Source: Beta vulgaris subsp. vulgaris
Taxonomy: Eukaryota; Streptophyta; Magnoliopsida; Caryophyllales; Amaranthaceae
NCBI RefSeq assembly: GCF_026745355.1
Contig: NC_079202.1
Coordinates: forward strand, 54,230,709 to 54,294,708
Reading direction: 5' to 3'
DNA: 64,000 nucleotides
The notes below the pieces were generated by a model. It was not told the origin of the DNA and searched no databases. It was given only the letters and a program-made list of their open reading frames with translations. Below are positions 1 to 12,495 of this stretch, piece by piece; position 1 is the stretch's first letter, and each line of letters starts with the position of its first letter. The position numbers and the translations under genes were made by a program.

Positions 1-3000
1 TGGCTTTTGATGGAAATATCTTAAGAATCGTAAGAAGTGGTTAAGGATAAGTGTTGATTGGTTTATATTGATATTCAAATAAGGTAGGTAAGCACTGCTA
101 GGATAATTTTCTTGAGAGACAATCTTTATTGTGTCAAGTTGTTATTCAACATTAGGATCTTTAATAACGTGAGCTGTTTATTGTTATGGTCTGTTGACGA
201 ATCATCAATGTCTCTTTGTGGTGGGTTTTGGATCATGTGTTAATGTGTTTCCTTCTTATTTATGTTGAGGTGCATGGGACTTTTATGTCGTTTAGGTTGA
301 TGAAGTTGTATGTTTATGTGAAATGGATAGGTTTTGAAGCGAGCGTATGTGTCTCTAGTTTGCTAGATACGTGGATTGTTAGGATTTGGTATATAATGTT
401 AAATTAGGTAGTTTTTGAGAATTGAATCGAACCTATTTTAAGTGGAGGCGTTATAATAGTATGTTCTGAGTATATATTATTGTGAGGAAGTAGTTTTTTC
501 TTTTAATATACTTATGGGGAGTTTTATAGTTGCTAGAGGTTTGAAAGATAGTTAAGAGTAATGATTTGCCGTCTTTTTTGTAATTTCTGGTGGTTTAAAT
601 GGTAGTTGGAGTAGAGATTAACGGATCTTTGAGATATGGAAGTATATATATGTCTTTTGTGGGTCTAGATGGAATTTTTAGAGAATAGTAAGAAGTGATT
701 TGGGATAAGTAATAATTCAAAGAAGACCGACTTTAATTTTGTTGATGGAATACATTTATGAATCATGTAGTTATGGATCATGCATGATTGAGAAATTTGG
801 GTTAGTCAATGGATATATTTTGTTTAAGAATCGAACATGATGTACTACGAGTTTATAATGGTCTACATTGATCTTTTAATGGACATTTTCCTTTGTGGGA
901 TTAACATTGGGTCATTTATTTGGCATCAAGACAGAATTACGAAGGCACTTTTGCGGTGATTTTTGGATTATATGTTGGTGTTTTTCCCTCTTAGGCATGT
1001 GGAGGTTCTTGGAGTTTTATGTGTTATAAGTTGATGGAACTAAGGGCTTTTGAAACAAGTGTATTCTCTCTAGTTTGTTAGATTTGTTGGATTTTTAGAA
1101 GTAGTTAGATAATGTTAAATGACGGAGCTTATGAGACATAAAAGGAATTTGTTCTTAGTGGAGATGTTATAAAAGGATGTTTTGAGGAAAAATTATCAAG
1201 AGGAAGTAATCTGTGTTTTGACTTATGGTGAGTTTTGTGGTTTTGGAGGTTTGAAAGCTAGTTAGTGTGGTGATCCGCGTCTTTAAGATTTGGAAGTATG
1301 TATCTTCTATGGCTTTTGATGGAAATATCTTAAGAATCGTAAGAAGTGGTTAAGGATAAGTGTTGATTGGTTTATATTGATATTCAAATAAGGTAGATAA
1401 GCACTGCTAGGATAAGTTTTCTTGAGAGACAATCTTTATTGTGTCAAGTTGTTATTCAACATTAGGATCTTTAATAACGTGAGCTGTTTATTGTTATGGT
1501 CTGTTGACGAATCATCAATGTCTCTTTGTGGTGGGTTTTGGATCATGTGTTAATGTGTTTCCTTCTTATTTATGTTGAGGTGCATGGGACTTTTATGTCG
1601 TTTAGGTTGATGAAGTTGTGTGTTTATGTGAAATGGATAGGTTTTGAAGCGAGCGTATGTGTCTCTAGTTTGCTAGATACGTGGATTGTTAGGATTTGGT
1701 ATATAATGTCAAATGAGGTAGTTTTTGAGAATTGAATCGAACCTATTTTAAGTGGAGGCGTTATAATAGTATGTTCTGAGTATATATTATTGTGAGGAAG
1801 TAGTTTTTTTTTTAATATACTTATGGGAGTTTTATAGTTGCTAGAGGTTTGAAAGATAGTTAAGAGTAATGATTTGCCGTCTTTTTTGTAATTTCTGGTG
1901 GTTTAAATGGTAGTTGGAGTAGAGATTAACGGATCTTTGAGATATGTAAGTATATATGTCTTTTGTGGGTCTAGATGGAATTTGTTAGAGAATAGTAAGA
2001 AGTGATTTGGGATAAGTAATAATTCAAAGAAGACCGACTTTAATTTTGTTGATGGAATACATTTATGAATCATGTAGTTATGGATCATGCATGATTGAGA
2101 AATTTGGGTTAGTCAATGGATATATTTTGTTTAAGAATCGAACATGATGTACTACGAGTTTATTATGGTCTACATTGATCTTTTAATGGACATTTTCCTT
2201 TGTGGGATTAACATTAGATCAAGATCGCGAATAACGTGATTTCATTTATTTGGCATCATAACAGAATTATGAAGGCCCTTTTGCGGTGATTTTTGCATTA
2301 TATGTTGGCGTTTTTCACTCTTAGGCATGTGGAGGTTCTTGGAGTTTTATGTGTTATAAGTTGATGGAACTAAGGGCTTTTGAAACAAGTGTATTCTCTC
2401 TAGTTTGTTAGATTTGTTGGATTTTTAGAAGTAGTAGATGATGTTAAATGACGGAGCTTATGAGCAATAAAAGGAATTTGTTGCTAGTGGAGCTGTTATA
2501 ATAGGATGTTTTGAGGATAAATTATTAAGAGGAAATAATTTGTGTTTTGACTTATGATGAGTTTTGTGGTTGTTGGAGGTTTGAAAGCTACTTAGTGTGG
2601 TGATCCGTGTCTATAAGATTTGGAAGTATGTGTCTTCTATGGCTTTTGATGGAAATATCTTAAGAATCGTAAGAAGTTGTTAAGGATAAGTGTTGATTGG
2701 TTTATATTGATATTCAAATAAGGTAGGTAAGCACTGCTAGGATAAGTTTTCTTGAGAGACAATCTTTATTGTGTCAAGTTATTATTCAACATTAGGATCT
2801 TTAATAACGTGAGCTGTTTATTGTTATGGTCTGTTGACGAATCATCAATGCCTTTTTGTGGTGGGTTTTGGATCATGTGTTAATGTGTTTCCTTCTTATT
2901 TATGTTGAGGTGCATGGGACTTTTATGTCGTTTAGGTTGATGAAGTTGTATATTTATGTGAAATGGATTGGTTTTGAAGCGAGCGTATGTGTCTCTAGTT

Positions 3001-3925
3001 TGCTAGATACGTGGATTGTTAGGATTTGGTATATAATGTTAAATGAGGTAGTTTTTGAGAATTGAATCGAACCTATTTTAAGTGGAGGCGTTATAATAGT
3101 ATGTTATGAGTATATATTATTGTGAGGAAGTAGTTTTTTTTTAATATACTTATGGGGAGTTTTATAGTTGCTAGGGGTTTGAAAGATAGTTAAGAGTAAT
3201 GATTTGCCGTCTTTTTTGTAAAATCTGGTGGTTTAAAAGCTAGTTAGAGTAGAGATTAACGGATCTTTGAGATTTGGAAGTATATATGTCTTTTGTGGCT
3301 CTAGATGGAATTTGTTAGAGAATAGTAAGAAGTGATTTGGGATAATTAATAATTCAAAGAAGACCGACTTTAATTTTGTTGATGGAATACATTTATGAAT
3401 CATGTAGTTATGGATCATGCATGATTGAGAAATTTGGGTTAGTCAATGGATATATTATGTTTAAGTATCGAACTTGATGTACTACGAGTTTATTATGGTC
3501 TACATTGATCTTTTAATGGACATTTTCCTTTGTGGGATTAACATTGGATCGAGATCGCGAATAACGTGATTTCATTTATTTGGCATCATGACAGAATTAT
3601 GAAGGCCCTTTTGCGGTGATTTTTGGATTATATGTAGGTGTTTTTCTCTCTTAGGCATGTGGATGTTCTTGGAGTTTTATGTGTTATAAGTTGATGGAAC
3701 TAAGGGCTTTTGAAACAAGTGTATTCTCTCTAGTTTGTTAGATTTGTTGGATTTTTAGAAGTAGTTAGATGATGTTAAATGACGGAGCTTATGAGAAATG
3801 AAAGGAATTTGTTGCTAGTGGAGCTGTTATAATAGGATGTTTTGAGGATAAATTATTAATTGGAAGTAATCTGTATTTTGACTTATGATGAGTTTTGTGG
3901 CTGTTAGAGGTTATCATCTGCGTCT
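1..3925 (+). repeat. Three higher-order copies of a ~1.3 kb unit
   Basis: The sequence starting TGGCTTTTGATGGAAATATC at position 1 recurs at 1311 and 2640, so the unit is 1310-1330 bp. Copies 1 and 2 differ by scattered substitutions and small indels only. Copies 2 and 3 have a short 'gatcgcgaataacgtga' stretch (near 2225 and 3553) that copy 1 lacks. Each unit contains two diverged half-units, one with a 'gcgagcgtatgtgtc' core and one with 'acaagtgtattctctc'. The array therefore amplified first as single monomers and later as dimers. Copy 3 diverges after about 3910. Confidence 0.85.
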
Positions 3926-4298
3926 TTGAGATTCGTATATGATATTAAATGAGGTAATTTATGAGAAATGAAAGGAATCTGTTGTAAGTGGATAAAATAT
4001 TGCGTGGCAGTAATATGTGTTATGACTTATGGTGAATTTTATAATTGTTAGAGGTTTGAAAGCTAGTTGGAGTACAGATTTAGGTTTTTGAGATTTGGAA
4101 GTATATTTGACCTATGGCTTTGGTTGGAAATATGTTAAGAATAGTAAGACGTGATTGGGGATTAGTAGTAATTCAAAGAAAACTTACTTGAGTTGTGTTG
4201 ATGGAATGCAAATTATGATTCGTGTAGTTATGGAGCATTTTGGATGATTGAGTTCTTTTTTTAAAACTATGGATATAGTATCATGACAGAATTGTCAA

Positions 4299-4787
4299 TC
4301 TCTATTTTATATGGGAAGAGGGGTAGGACACCAAAATATTAGAAACTCCATTTTACCCTCATTACATCTTTATTCTAACTGCTTACTTTAATTTAAAAAT
4401 AAAAAGAAAACTACCTAATTAATTTAAAAAAGAAACCAACACATGCTTAGATCAACTGGTAAGGGAGTTGTTCTAGCTTAACCAGAGGTCTCGAGTTCGA
4501 GCCCTGGGAACGCAGCAGAGTGTGTTGGGAGAGCTTTGCCCCCAATTGGGGCCTGACCCGGCTCTAATCCGGATTAGTCGGGATCCAAAATGGATTTCGG
4601 AAACCGGGTATGGTTCACCAAAAAAAAAAAAAAAATTTAAAAAAGAAAAAAAGACATTACAAAAAAAACCATCAACAATTCAAATATCCCTAATCTATTA
4701 AATATAATTAACAATTAATTTAATTTTCTACATTCCTAAAAAAAATTCTATGTATTTTCGCACGCATCGCGTGCATATAAGAACTAG
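4299..4787 (+). mobile_element. Non-autonomous Helitron inserted in the tandem array
   Basis: The 5' end begins TC after a host A ('A|TCTCTATTTTATATGGG'). The 3' end is a GC hairpin (GCACGC-atc-GCGTGC at 4760-4774), a short spacer, then CTAG before a host T. These are the standard Helitron termini, with A/T target preference and no target-site duplication. Length is 489 bp including the SINE at 4436-4633. It has no coding capacity, so it would need a Rep-helicase from elsewhere. Confidence 0.75.
4436..4633 (+). mobile_element. tRNA-derived SINE nested in the Helitron
   Basis: The head resembles a tRNA gene: an A-box-like 'tagatcaactggtaag' and a B box GAGTTCGAGCC about 40 bp downstream, the two internal RNA polymerase III promoter elements. 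A non-tRNA body follows and the element ends in poly(A) after 'ggttcacc'. A perfect 15-bp target-site duplication, AATTTAAAAAAGAAA, flanks it at 4421-4435 and 4634-4648. It is not a functional tRNA gene. Confidence 0.88.
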
Positions 4788-7700
4788 TGCATTTTAAGCA
4801 GTGCTAGGATAAGCTTTTTGAGAGAGAATCTTTTGTGTATTCAGTTCTTCAACGTGGGATTCTTGAATAAGTGATCTGTTCATACTATGACAGTTTCATC
4901 AAATCCATTATGTGGTGGCCTTTGGATTATATTTATATTTTTTTTCTCTTAGACATGTCGAGGTGCTTTGGGATTTGTTTGTGTTAGTTTGTAGATATGT
5001 ATATTTCTGACAACTGGAAAGGTTTGAGTCGAGCGTATGTAAATGAGGTAATTTATGAGAAACAAAAAGAATTTGTTCTAAGTCGAGTTGTTATGATAGG
5101 ATGTTTTGAGGATAAATTATTGTGAGGAAGTAATGTTTGTTTCGACTTATAGTGAGTTTTGTATTTGTTAGAGGTTTGAAAGCTAGTACGTGTTCTGGTT
5201 TTTAAGATTTGGAAGTATCTTTCTTTTGGCTTTTTTATTGAAATATGTAAAGAATAGTTAGAAGTGATTTGGGATAGGTATTAATTGAAAGAAAACTAGG
5301 TTTTGTTTTATTGATGGAACATAAATTATGAATCGTGCGGTTATGGAGCATTTTGGGTTATTGAATTTTTCTTTTGGAACTATGGATATATTTTGTACAT
5401 GGGTTTTTGTGGTCTATATTAATATTTAAATGGTTAATCCTGTGCGGAGATAAGCAATGTTAGGATAAGCTTTTCGGGAGACAATACTTAGTGTGTTACG
5501 ATGTTTTTCAACTTTGGGCTCTTGAATAACATGAGTTGTTCATTTATATGATATCATGATAGAAACATCAAGGTCTTTTTGTGTTGGGTTTAGGATTATA
5601 TGGTACTGTTTCTTTCCTTTTTAGGCATGTCAAGGTCTTTGAGGTTTTGTGCGAGTTGATATAATTGTATATTTCTGAAAATTGGAAGGGCTTTGAAGCG
5701 ATCGCATGTCTCTGAAAAATGGAAGAGTTTGCTAGATTCATGGATTGTTAACGAGTTAGTATTTCCTCCTAATACTTCTCTTTTTTATGTGAGCTTTTTT
5801 GAGTGAATTATTTCACTTATTTCTAAATAGAGGAAGTGTATGATGTTAAATGAGGTAAGTTTTGAGAAATAAAAGTTATATGTTCCAAGTACAGATGTTA
5901 CAATAAGCAGTTTTGATGATAAATTTTTCTGAGGAAGTAATGTGTGTTTTGACTTATGGTGAATTTTGTAAGAGTTGAGGTTTGAAAGCTAGTTGGAGTA
6001 GAGATTCATGGGTGTAAGAGAATTGGAAGTATGTATCTCCTATGTCTTTTGATGGTATTATGTTGAGAATTGTAAGACGTGATTTGGTATAAGTATTATT
6101 TCAAATAAAACTGACTTAAGTTGTGTTGATGGAACACAAATTATGATTTGCGTACTTATAGAGCATTTTGCATGATTGAGATTTTTTTTTGGAATTATGG
6201 ATATATTTTTTATAATGTTGAACACGATGTTCTATGGGTTTATGGTGGTCTACGTTTATCTTAGATAGACTTTTTCGTGTGTGGGGATAAGCAATGCTAG
6301 GATAAACTTTTTGAGAGACAATCTTTAGTGTGTTAGGTTCTTGAACATAGGATCTTGAATAACATGTTATGTAGTATCGTCACGGAATCATATAAAGGCC
6401 TTTTATGGTGGATTTTGGAATATATGTTACGTTTTTTTTTCTCTGAAGGATGTTCGGGATTTTAATTTGTTGTCATTTGATAGAATTATTTCTAAGAAGT
6501 AGAAGGGTTTTGAGGAGAGCGTATGTCTCTCTACTTTGCTAGATACGTGGATTGTTAGGAGTTGGTATATGATGTTAAATGAGGCAATTTATGAGAAATG
6601 AAAGGAATCTATTTTATGTGGAGCTGTTTTAATAGGTTGTCCTGAGGATAATATTGTGACGTGTCACATATGTGTTTTGACTTATGGTGTGTTTTGTAAT
6701 GGTTAGTGGTTCAAAAGGTAGTTGGAGTAGAGATTTAGGGGTCTTTGAGATTTTGAAGTATATTTCTTCTTTGGCTTTTGATCGTATTATGTGTAGTAAG
6801 ATATGATGTCGGATGAGGTATTAAGTATAAGAAAACAGACATTAGTTGTGTTAGTGGAGCATAAATTTTAAATCGTGTAGTTATGGAGCATTTTCCATGA
6901 TTGAGAAATTGTTTTGGAACAATGGTTATATTTTGTTTAAATAGTCAACATGGTGTACCATGGGTTTATTGTAGCCTTCATTGATATTTTAATGGACATT
7001 CTCCTTTTCGGGGTTAAGCAATGCTTGGATAAGATTTTTGAGAGACCATCGTTAGTGTGTTGATTTGTTCTTGAACTTTGGGTTCTTGAATAATGTGAGC
7101 CGTTCATTTATATGGTATCATGACGAATCATCAATGGCTATTTGTGCTGGGCTTTGGATTATATGTTACTGCTTTTTTCTTCTTAAGAAGGTAAGGTCCT
7201 TAGGTTTTTATGTGTTGTGAGTTGATGATAGAGTTGTATATTTCTGAGAACTGGAAAGGATTTGAAGTGTATGTCTCTCTAGTTTGCTAGACACGTGGAT
7301 TATTAAGAGTTAAGTATATGATGTTAAATGAGGCAGTTTATGAGAAACGAAAGGAACCTATTCTATGTGGAACTGTTATAATTGTATGCTTTGAGGATAA
7401 ATTGTTGTGAGGAAGTAATGTGTGTTTTTACTTATGGTGAATTTTGTAGTTGTTAGAAGTTTGAAAGCTAGTTGGAGAAGAGTAAGAAGTGATTTGGGAT
7501 ATGTCCTTTGATTCAAAGAAACCAGAATTTGATTGTGTTGACGAATCGCAAACAATGGATCGTGTAGTTATGGAGCATTTTGCATGATTGAGAAATTTGT
7601 TGTGGAATTATGGATCTATTTTGTTTAAATGTTACATAATGTACTGTGGGTTTATCGTGGTTTACATTAGATCTTTAAATTAACATTTTTTTCGTGCGGG

Positions 7701-9230
7701 ATAAGCAATGCAAGGATAAGCTTTTTGAGAGACCATCGTTAGTGTGTTTAGTTGTTCGGCAAATTGGGATCTTTAGTAACGTGAGATGTTCATTTTTACG
7801 GTATCATGACCAAATCATCAAAGCCTTTTTTTCTCTTTAGTCATGTCGAGATCCTTGGAAGGGTGTTGTCGGTTTTCTTGGGGTGTTGTCAGTTCATAGA
7901 TATTTATATTTTTTACAATTGAAGGGTTTTGAAGCGAGCGTATGTCGCTCTAGATTGCTAGATATAGGATTGTTAAGAGTTGGAATAAGATGTTAAATGA
8001 GGTAGTTTATGGAAAATTAAAAGAATTTGCTCTAAGTGGAGCCTTTGTAATAGGATGTTTTGAGGATAAAAATCATTGTGAGGAAGTAATGTATTTTGGG
8101 ACTTATGGTGAGTTTTGTAGTTGTTAGAGGTTTGAAAGCTAGTAGGTGTAGTAATTTTGCGGGTCTTTGAGATTTGGAAGTATATCTCTTATATCGGTTT
8201 GATGGAAATATGTTAAGAATAGTAGAAAGTGATTTGGGATAAGTATTAATTCAAAGAAAACTGACTTTGGTTGGATCTGATGGAACATAAATTATGAATC
8301 GTGTGGTTATGAAGCATTTGGATGATTGAGAAATTTGTTATGGAACCATGGATATATTTTGTTTAAATGCTCAACATGATGTACTATGGGTCCATTGCGG
8401 TCTTCATTGATATTTAAATGGACATTTTTCTCTGCGGGGGTAGGCTTCTTGAGAGACGATCTTAGTGTCTTGGGATCTTGAATGATGTTAGATGAGATAG
8501 TTTATGAGAAATGAATGGAATAGGTTCTATGTGGAGCTGTTATAACAGGCTATTTTGAGGAAAAATTATTGTTAGGAAGTAAATAAGTAATGTGTGTTTT
8601 GACTCATGGTGAATTTTGTAATTGTTAGTCTTGAAAGCTAGTTGGAGTAGAGATTTACAGGTCGTTGAGATTCGGAAGTATATCTCTCCTATGGCTTTTG
8701 ATATGTTAAGAGACTAGTAAGACGTGATCTGGGGAAAGTATTAATTCAAAGAGCTGGATGGAACACAAATTATGAATCGTGTAGTTGTGGAGCATTTTGC
8801 ATGATTGAGAAATTTGTTTTGGAATTATGGATATATTTTGTCTAAATGTTGAGTATAATGTACTATGGATTTACTGCTACTTTGATCTTTATATGGTCAT
8901 TTTCTTGTTCGGGGATTAATGCTAGGATAAGCTTTGTGAGAGACATCTTTAATGTGTTCAGTTGTTCTTCAACGTGAGATGTTCATTTTTGTGGTAGCAT
9001 GGTTTTGGATTATATGTTTCTTTTTTTCCTTTTAAGCATGTCGAGGTCCTTGGGGTTTTTATTGAAGCTAGCGTATGTCTCTCTAGTTTGCTGCATATGT
9101 GAATTATTAAGAGTTAGTATATGATGTTAAAAGGAGGTAGATTTTGAGAAATGAAAGGAATTAGTTCTAAGTGGGTTTGGTTATAATAGGATGTTTGAGG
9201 ATAAATTATTGTGTGGACTACTCTATTTTG

Positions 9231-11530
9231 AATAATGGTTATGTTTGATTGGCCATGTAGATTTTGATAGGATCTAGATAGATGGTGGTTCACATACTCT
9301 GGAATGGCGCGTCATCATTGAGGAAAATTTAGCAAGTGTTCAAGTGTGTCTGTTCTATTGTTGAATTTGCTGTCATTTTTGTTCAGTGTTGCAAGAATAG
9401 GGTTTCGTGAGAAAATCACTTTTGGAATTGAGGTTTTGGCATTAGTCTTTCTTATGGTTAAATAATAATTGAACTGCAAATTTTAGTTCTAGCCGTCAAC
9501 CCTGTTGGTTTGGAGCCTAAAGTCATCCTCTCCTGTATGTTTATATATATATGACTACAAAGGATGTCTAGCCATTTTGAAGTGATGTAATTTGTTCTCT
9601 CAGCTATTCATACCATTTCTTCTGGTTGCTGTATGGGATGAGTTTGTAACCCGTCTTTGTTGTCTGAGACCCTCCTCTCCTGTTTTTTTAGTTAAGTGTT
9701 ATTTAATCCATTTGATTGTTGTTCGATGCTCTGATTTTTTTGGGCAACTATGGTGGCTCCAAATAGTTTGAGGATTAAATTGTTCGGAGAATATGCCAAA
9801 GACTATTTGTCCTCGGTTTATACCTAAAATTATGCTTGGGTTAGGGTTTTTGTATGATTTTAGCTTCCATGAAGCTTATGCTGTAAATATATGTATGGAA
9901 AATCTATTCGGGAGAAAAGCTGGCTTTGTGATGGTTCACCATGATGTTTGGATTGACGTGGACTTTTTATGTGAGGGGAATGATGGTTCTGTTTCAGAAA
10001 AATAATTCTGCTTTGTAATCAGGACATATATTCTAGAATTTATCTTGCTGTATCAGGAGAGGATCTGTGAACTTGGTTGAAGTTTTGCATCTTTGAATTT
10101 AAATTTGGCCTATGCTTATGTAAGTATCAAATTATACTTTTAACATCTCCATCTGTTAGAGCTTTTGTGACGTGGTTGAACAGGAAAGTAGCTTAAGCAA
10201 GTCATTTTAGAGCTTTTTTTACCGGTTAGAATTTGATTTTAAGGTTTATTCTGGTGATCACCTATAATTTTAGTGTTGACTGTTTGTTATGATTTGTGGA
10301 CTTCATTTTAAGTAATGTTTAGGTTTGATAGGTCCTATATGAGGGTAACTTGGGAGAGGTATGATGTTTATTGGCTGATTGCTGCTAATTTGGGTGCTCA
10401 TTATATAACCACGGATTTTCGTTACTGAACGTTTTGATGTTAGTTGGACTACCATTCAAATTGATTTTTCTCTTTTGAGAAAGTATGAATTGAAAGTATC
10501 CGTTTCATGAGATAACAATTGTTTGTAAGAGGCATTATGCAAAATAGTTGCCAACAGAGGTGAGTCAGAGTTCGAATGAACAAGCCACATCATTTATGTA
10601 AGATTGGTCAAACCAATGTACTCTTTTATATGTTTAATTGTGAAGTTTTGGGCCTTTGGCAATACCCTGAAGATATGTAGGTTTGAGGAGTTTGAAATTA
10701 TGTAGAACATATACTGGTGTTTCAGTGTGTGCTGTATGTCACTTGATTCCTCGGTGCTTCTTTTCTATTAGATTTGTGGGTTTGCAAATTATGGGGAGGC
10801 TTATCAATCTGTGTGTTTGGAAGGCTTATGTGCGACTGTAATTTGAAGGTGATGTTTCAAATATGTTTGTGGTTTTGTTTGCCAAAATTTAAAGAGTGTG
10901 AATGTTAGGTTTGATTGTTCACGTGAATAGATTTGCAAAGGAAAGTGATGCACAACACATATGATTGTTATAAGATGTAGATTGTGGTTCACGTACTTTG
11001 TGGTTATCATTGAGGAACATTATGGCAAGTGTCTAAGTGTCTGATTCGTTGGTGAATTAGTTAAATAATACGAAGCTTGTAGAATGTTGGCTAGAGAAAT
11101 ATATGGATCTTAGGCATGATGTCAATGTGCCAAATTCAATTATAAGGCCAAGGACGGAAGGTAGTGGACTGATTACCATGAGCAAGCTGGGTGGGGAATA
11201 TGACTATTAGTGGGATGGTAAAATAACATCACTAATTTTTAAATCAATATTAGAAATGTCTGGGGTTTGAATTAGGGTTTTTGGAAGACTTTGTTCAGAA
11301 TACCAATTTAGAATTGAGAAATAAATGTATTGGAGCCCAAGCTAATTTCTTAGGTCCGAGTTATCATGGAGATTATGTAGTAAATATTTGCAAGGAAGAA
11401 CCAATAATTTGAGGAAGATCTGTCTCTGTTATGGTTTTATCATGCTGTTTGGATACATGAACTTGTTGTATTATGGGATGCTAGCTCTATATAGGCAAAT
11501 AAGAATTCTGCTTTCTAGCTAAAGCTAAAA
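9231..11530 (+). repeat. Diverged direct duplication, no gene recognised
   Basis: Two blocks occur twice in the same order. 'ggtggttcacatactctgg...catcattgagga' near 9283 returns near 10985, and 'gtttggattgacgtggactt' with its flanks near 9945 returns diverged near 11448. Copy spacing is about 1.5-1.7 kb. A 70-codon ORF at 9793-10005 lies in the first copy; its equivalent in the second copy is broken and it resembles no family I know. I read this as old duplicated non-coding DNA bordering the tandem array. Confidence 0.5.
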
Positions 11531-12314
11531 GAAATTATTCCCAGGTCTACCTTTTATAAAGTTTATTATCAATATCTTGTAAGGTCTCTTAGATGAAATA
11601 GTACTATTCCAGATTTTGTTGCACCTTATTGAGAGACATTACCACATCCTCAAGGATTAGTCCCCTTTCTACACGTCAGTGGAATCTTTATGCTCAGAAC
11701 CCGATTCAAGCAGTCATACATTTGGTTCTTCCCAAGGAGTGGTAAGCTTTGAAAGGTTTTGATGGCTTCTATGATTAAGTTTTGGAGTTGTTTTCTATCT
11801 TAACTACTAAGAGTTTCTTGAATGAGTGATTTAGAGACTTTGGCCCCTCAGAATATTACTTTCTTTGTTTTATATGTTCTGCAACACTCTTTCCTCTTGA
11901 GAGTACTTTTGCTTATAAGGCTTTTGTGTGCCTTTGGGAACTCTCTCTCTCCTTTTGGTTTCTGATGATAAGTAAGCTATTTGAGATCCAAATTATCAGA
12001 AGTGTGAACTCAAACACAAATGATTTTTGATAGCGCAAGTTTCTTTTTTGTGGGATTTTGATAGTGTAAGATGGGATTTTTTTTTACTAAAAGAAGGCAC
12101 TGACATATTTATATGAAGTATTGGCACTTCTGGTTTTCCTTCTCTGATTCACAAGCTTTCAGAAGTTGTGGAAGCCCTTCTTTTGCTTCTGGTATCTAGA
12201 TTATAAGGTATAATTGGTGGGCGTTTATTAGAATATCAATCTCAGAGGTAATAAATCGGATTTTTTCTCCGAAAGGTATTTTAATTATGAATGTTTTGCG
12301 GCTTGTACCTCAAT

Positions 12315-12495
12315 GATTCTTTTTATGAGCTAGTATCTTAAATTCATTGTTTTATAATTTAGGATACAGGAGACTTGTTCACAAAAGGTGCTTTTATGCT
12401 TAATTCATAATTTGAATTCTTTTTATGAGCTAGTATCTAAGATCTATTGTTTTATAATTTAGGATACTTGTTCACAGAAGGTGCTTTTGGGCTTA
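12315..12495 (+). repeat. Short tandem duplication (~105 bp)
   Basis: The string beginning TTCTTTTTATGAGCTAGTAT occurs at 12316 and again at 12419. Both copies run through 'attgttttataatttaggata' and 'cttgttcacaaaaggtgctttt' with few differences. This is a simple two-copy tandem duplication in non-coding DNA. Confidence 0.75.

Larger units (their letters stand above)
1..9230 (+). repeat. Degenerate tandem array, ~0.65-0.8 kb monomers
   Basis: The same ordered set of motifs recurs through this stretch: a GAGGTTTGAAAGCTAG block, a 'gatggaacataaattatgaa' block, a 'taagcaatgctaggataagc' block, and a block around GAGCGTATGTCTCTCTAG followed by 'gatacgtggattgtta'. The last block appears near 332, 1049, 1642, 2369, 2972, 3699, 5020, 5690, 6500, 7260, 7930 and 9065, giving a period of roughly 600-800 bp. 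The first ~3.9 kb is well conserved and later copies drift strongly. Short ORFs of 60-70 codons recur only because the unit recurs, and no protein family is recognisable. The left edge lies outside the window. A Helitron interrupts the array at 4299-4787. Confidence 0.85.

Noticed and set aside
216..3418. Recurring 61-69 codon ORFs (216-407, 1526-1735, 2856-3065 plus; 1903-2088, 3233-3418 minus)
   Set aside because: They repeat only because the 1.3 kb unit repeats. There is no conserved domain, and the equivalent positions in older monomers are full of stops.
4436..4633. tRNA gene at the A/B box motifs
   Set aside because: No acceptor stem or anticodon arm can be formed. Poly(A) and a target-site duplication show it is a SINE.
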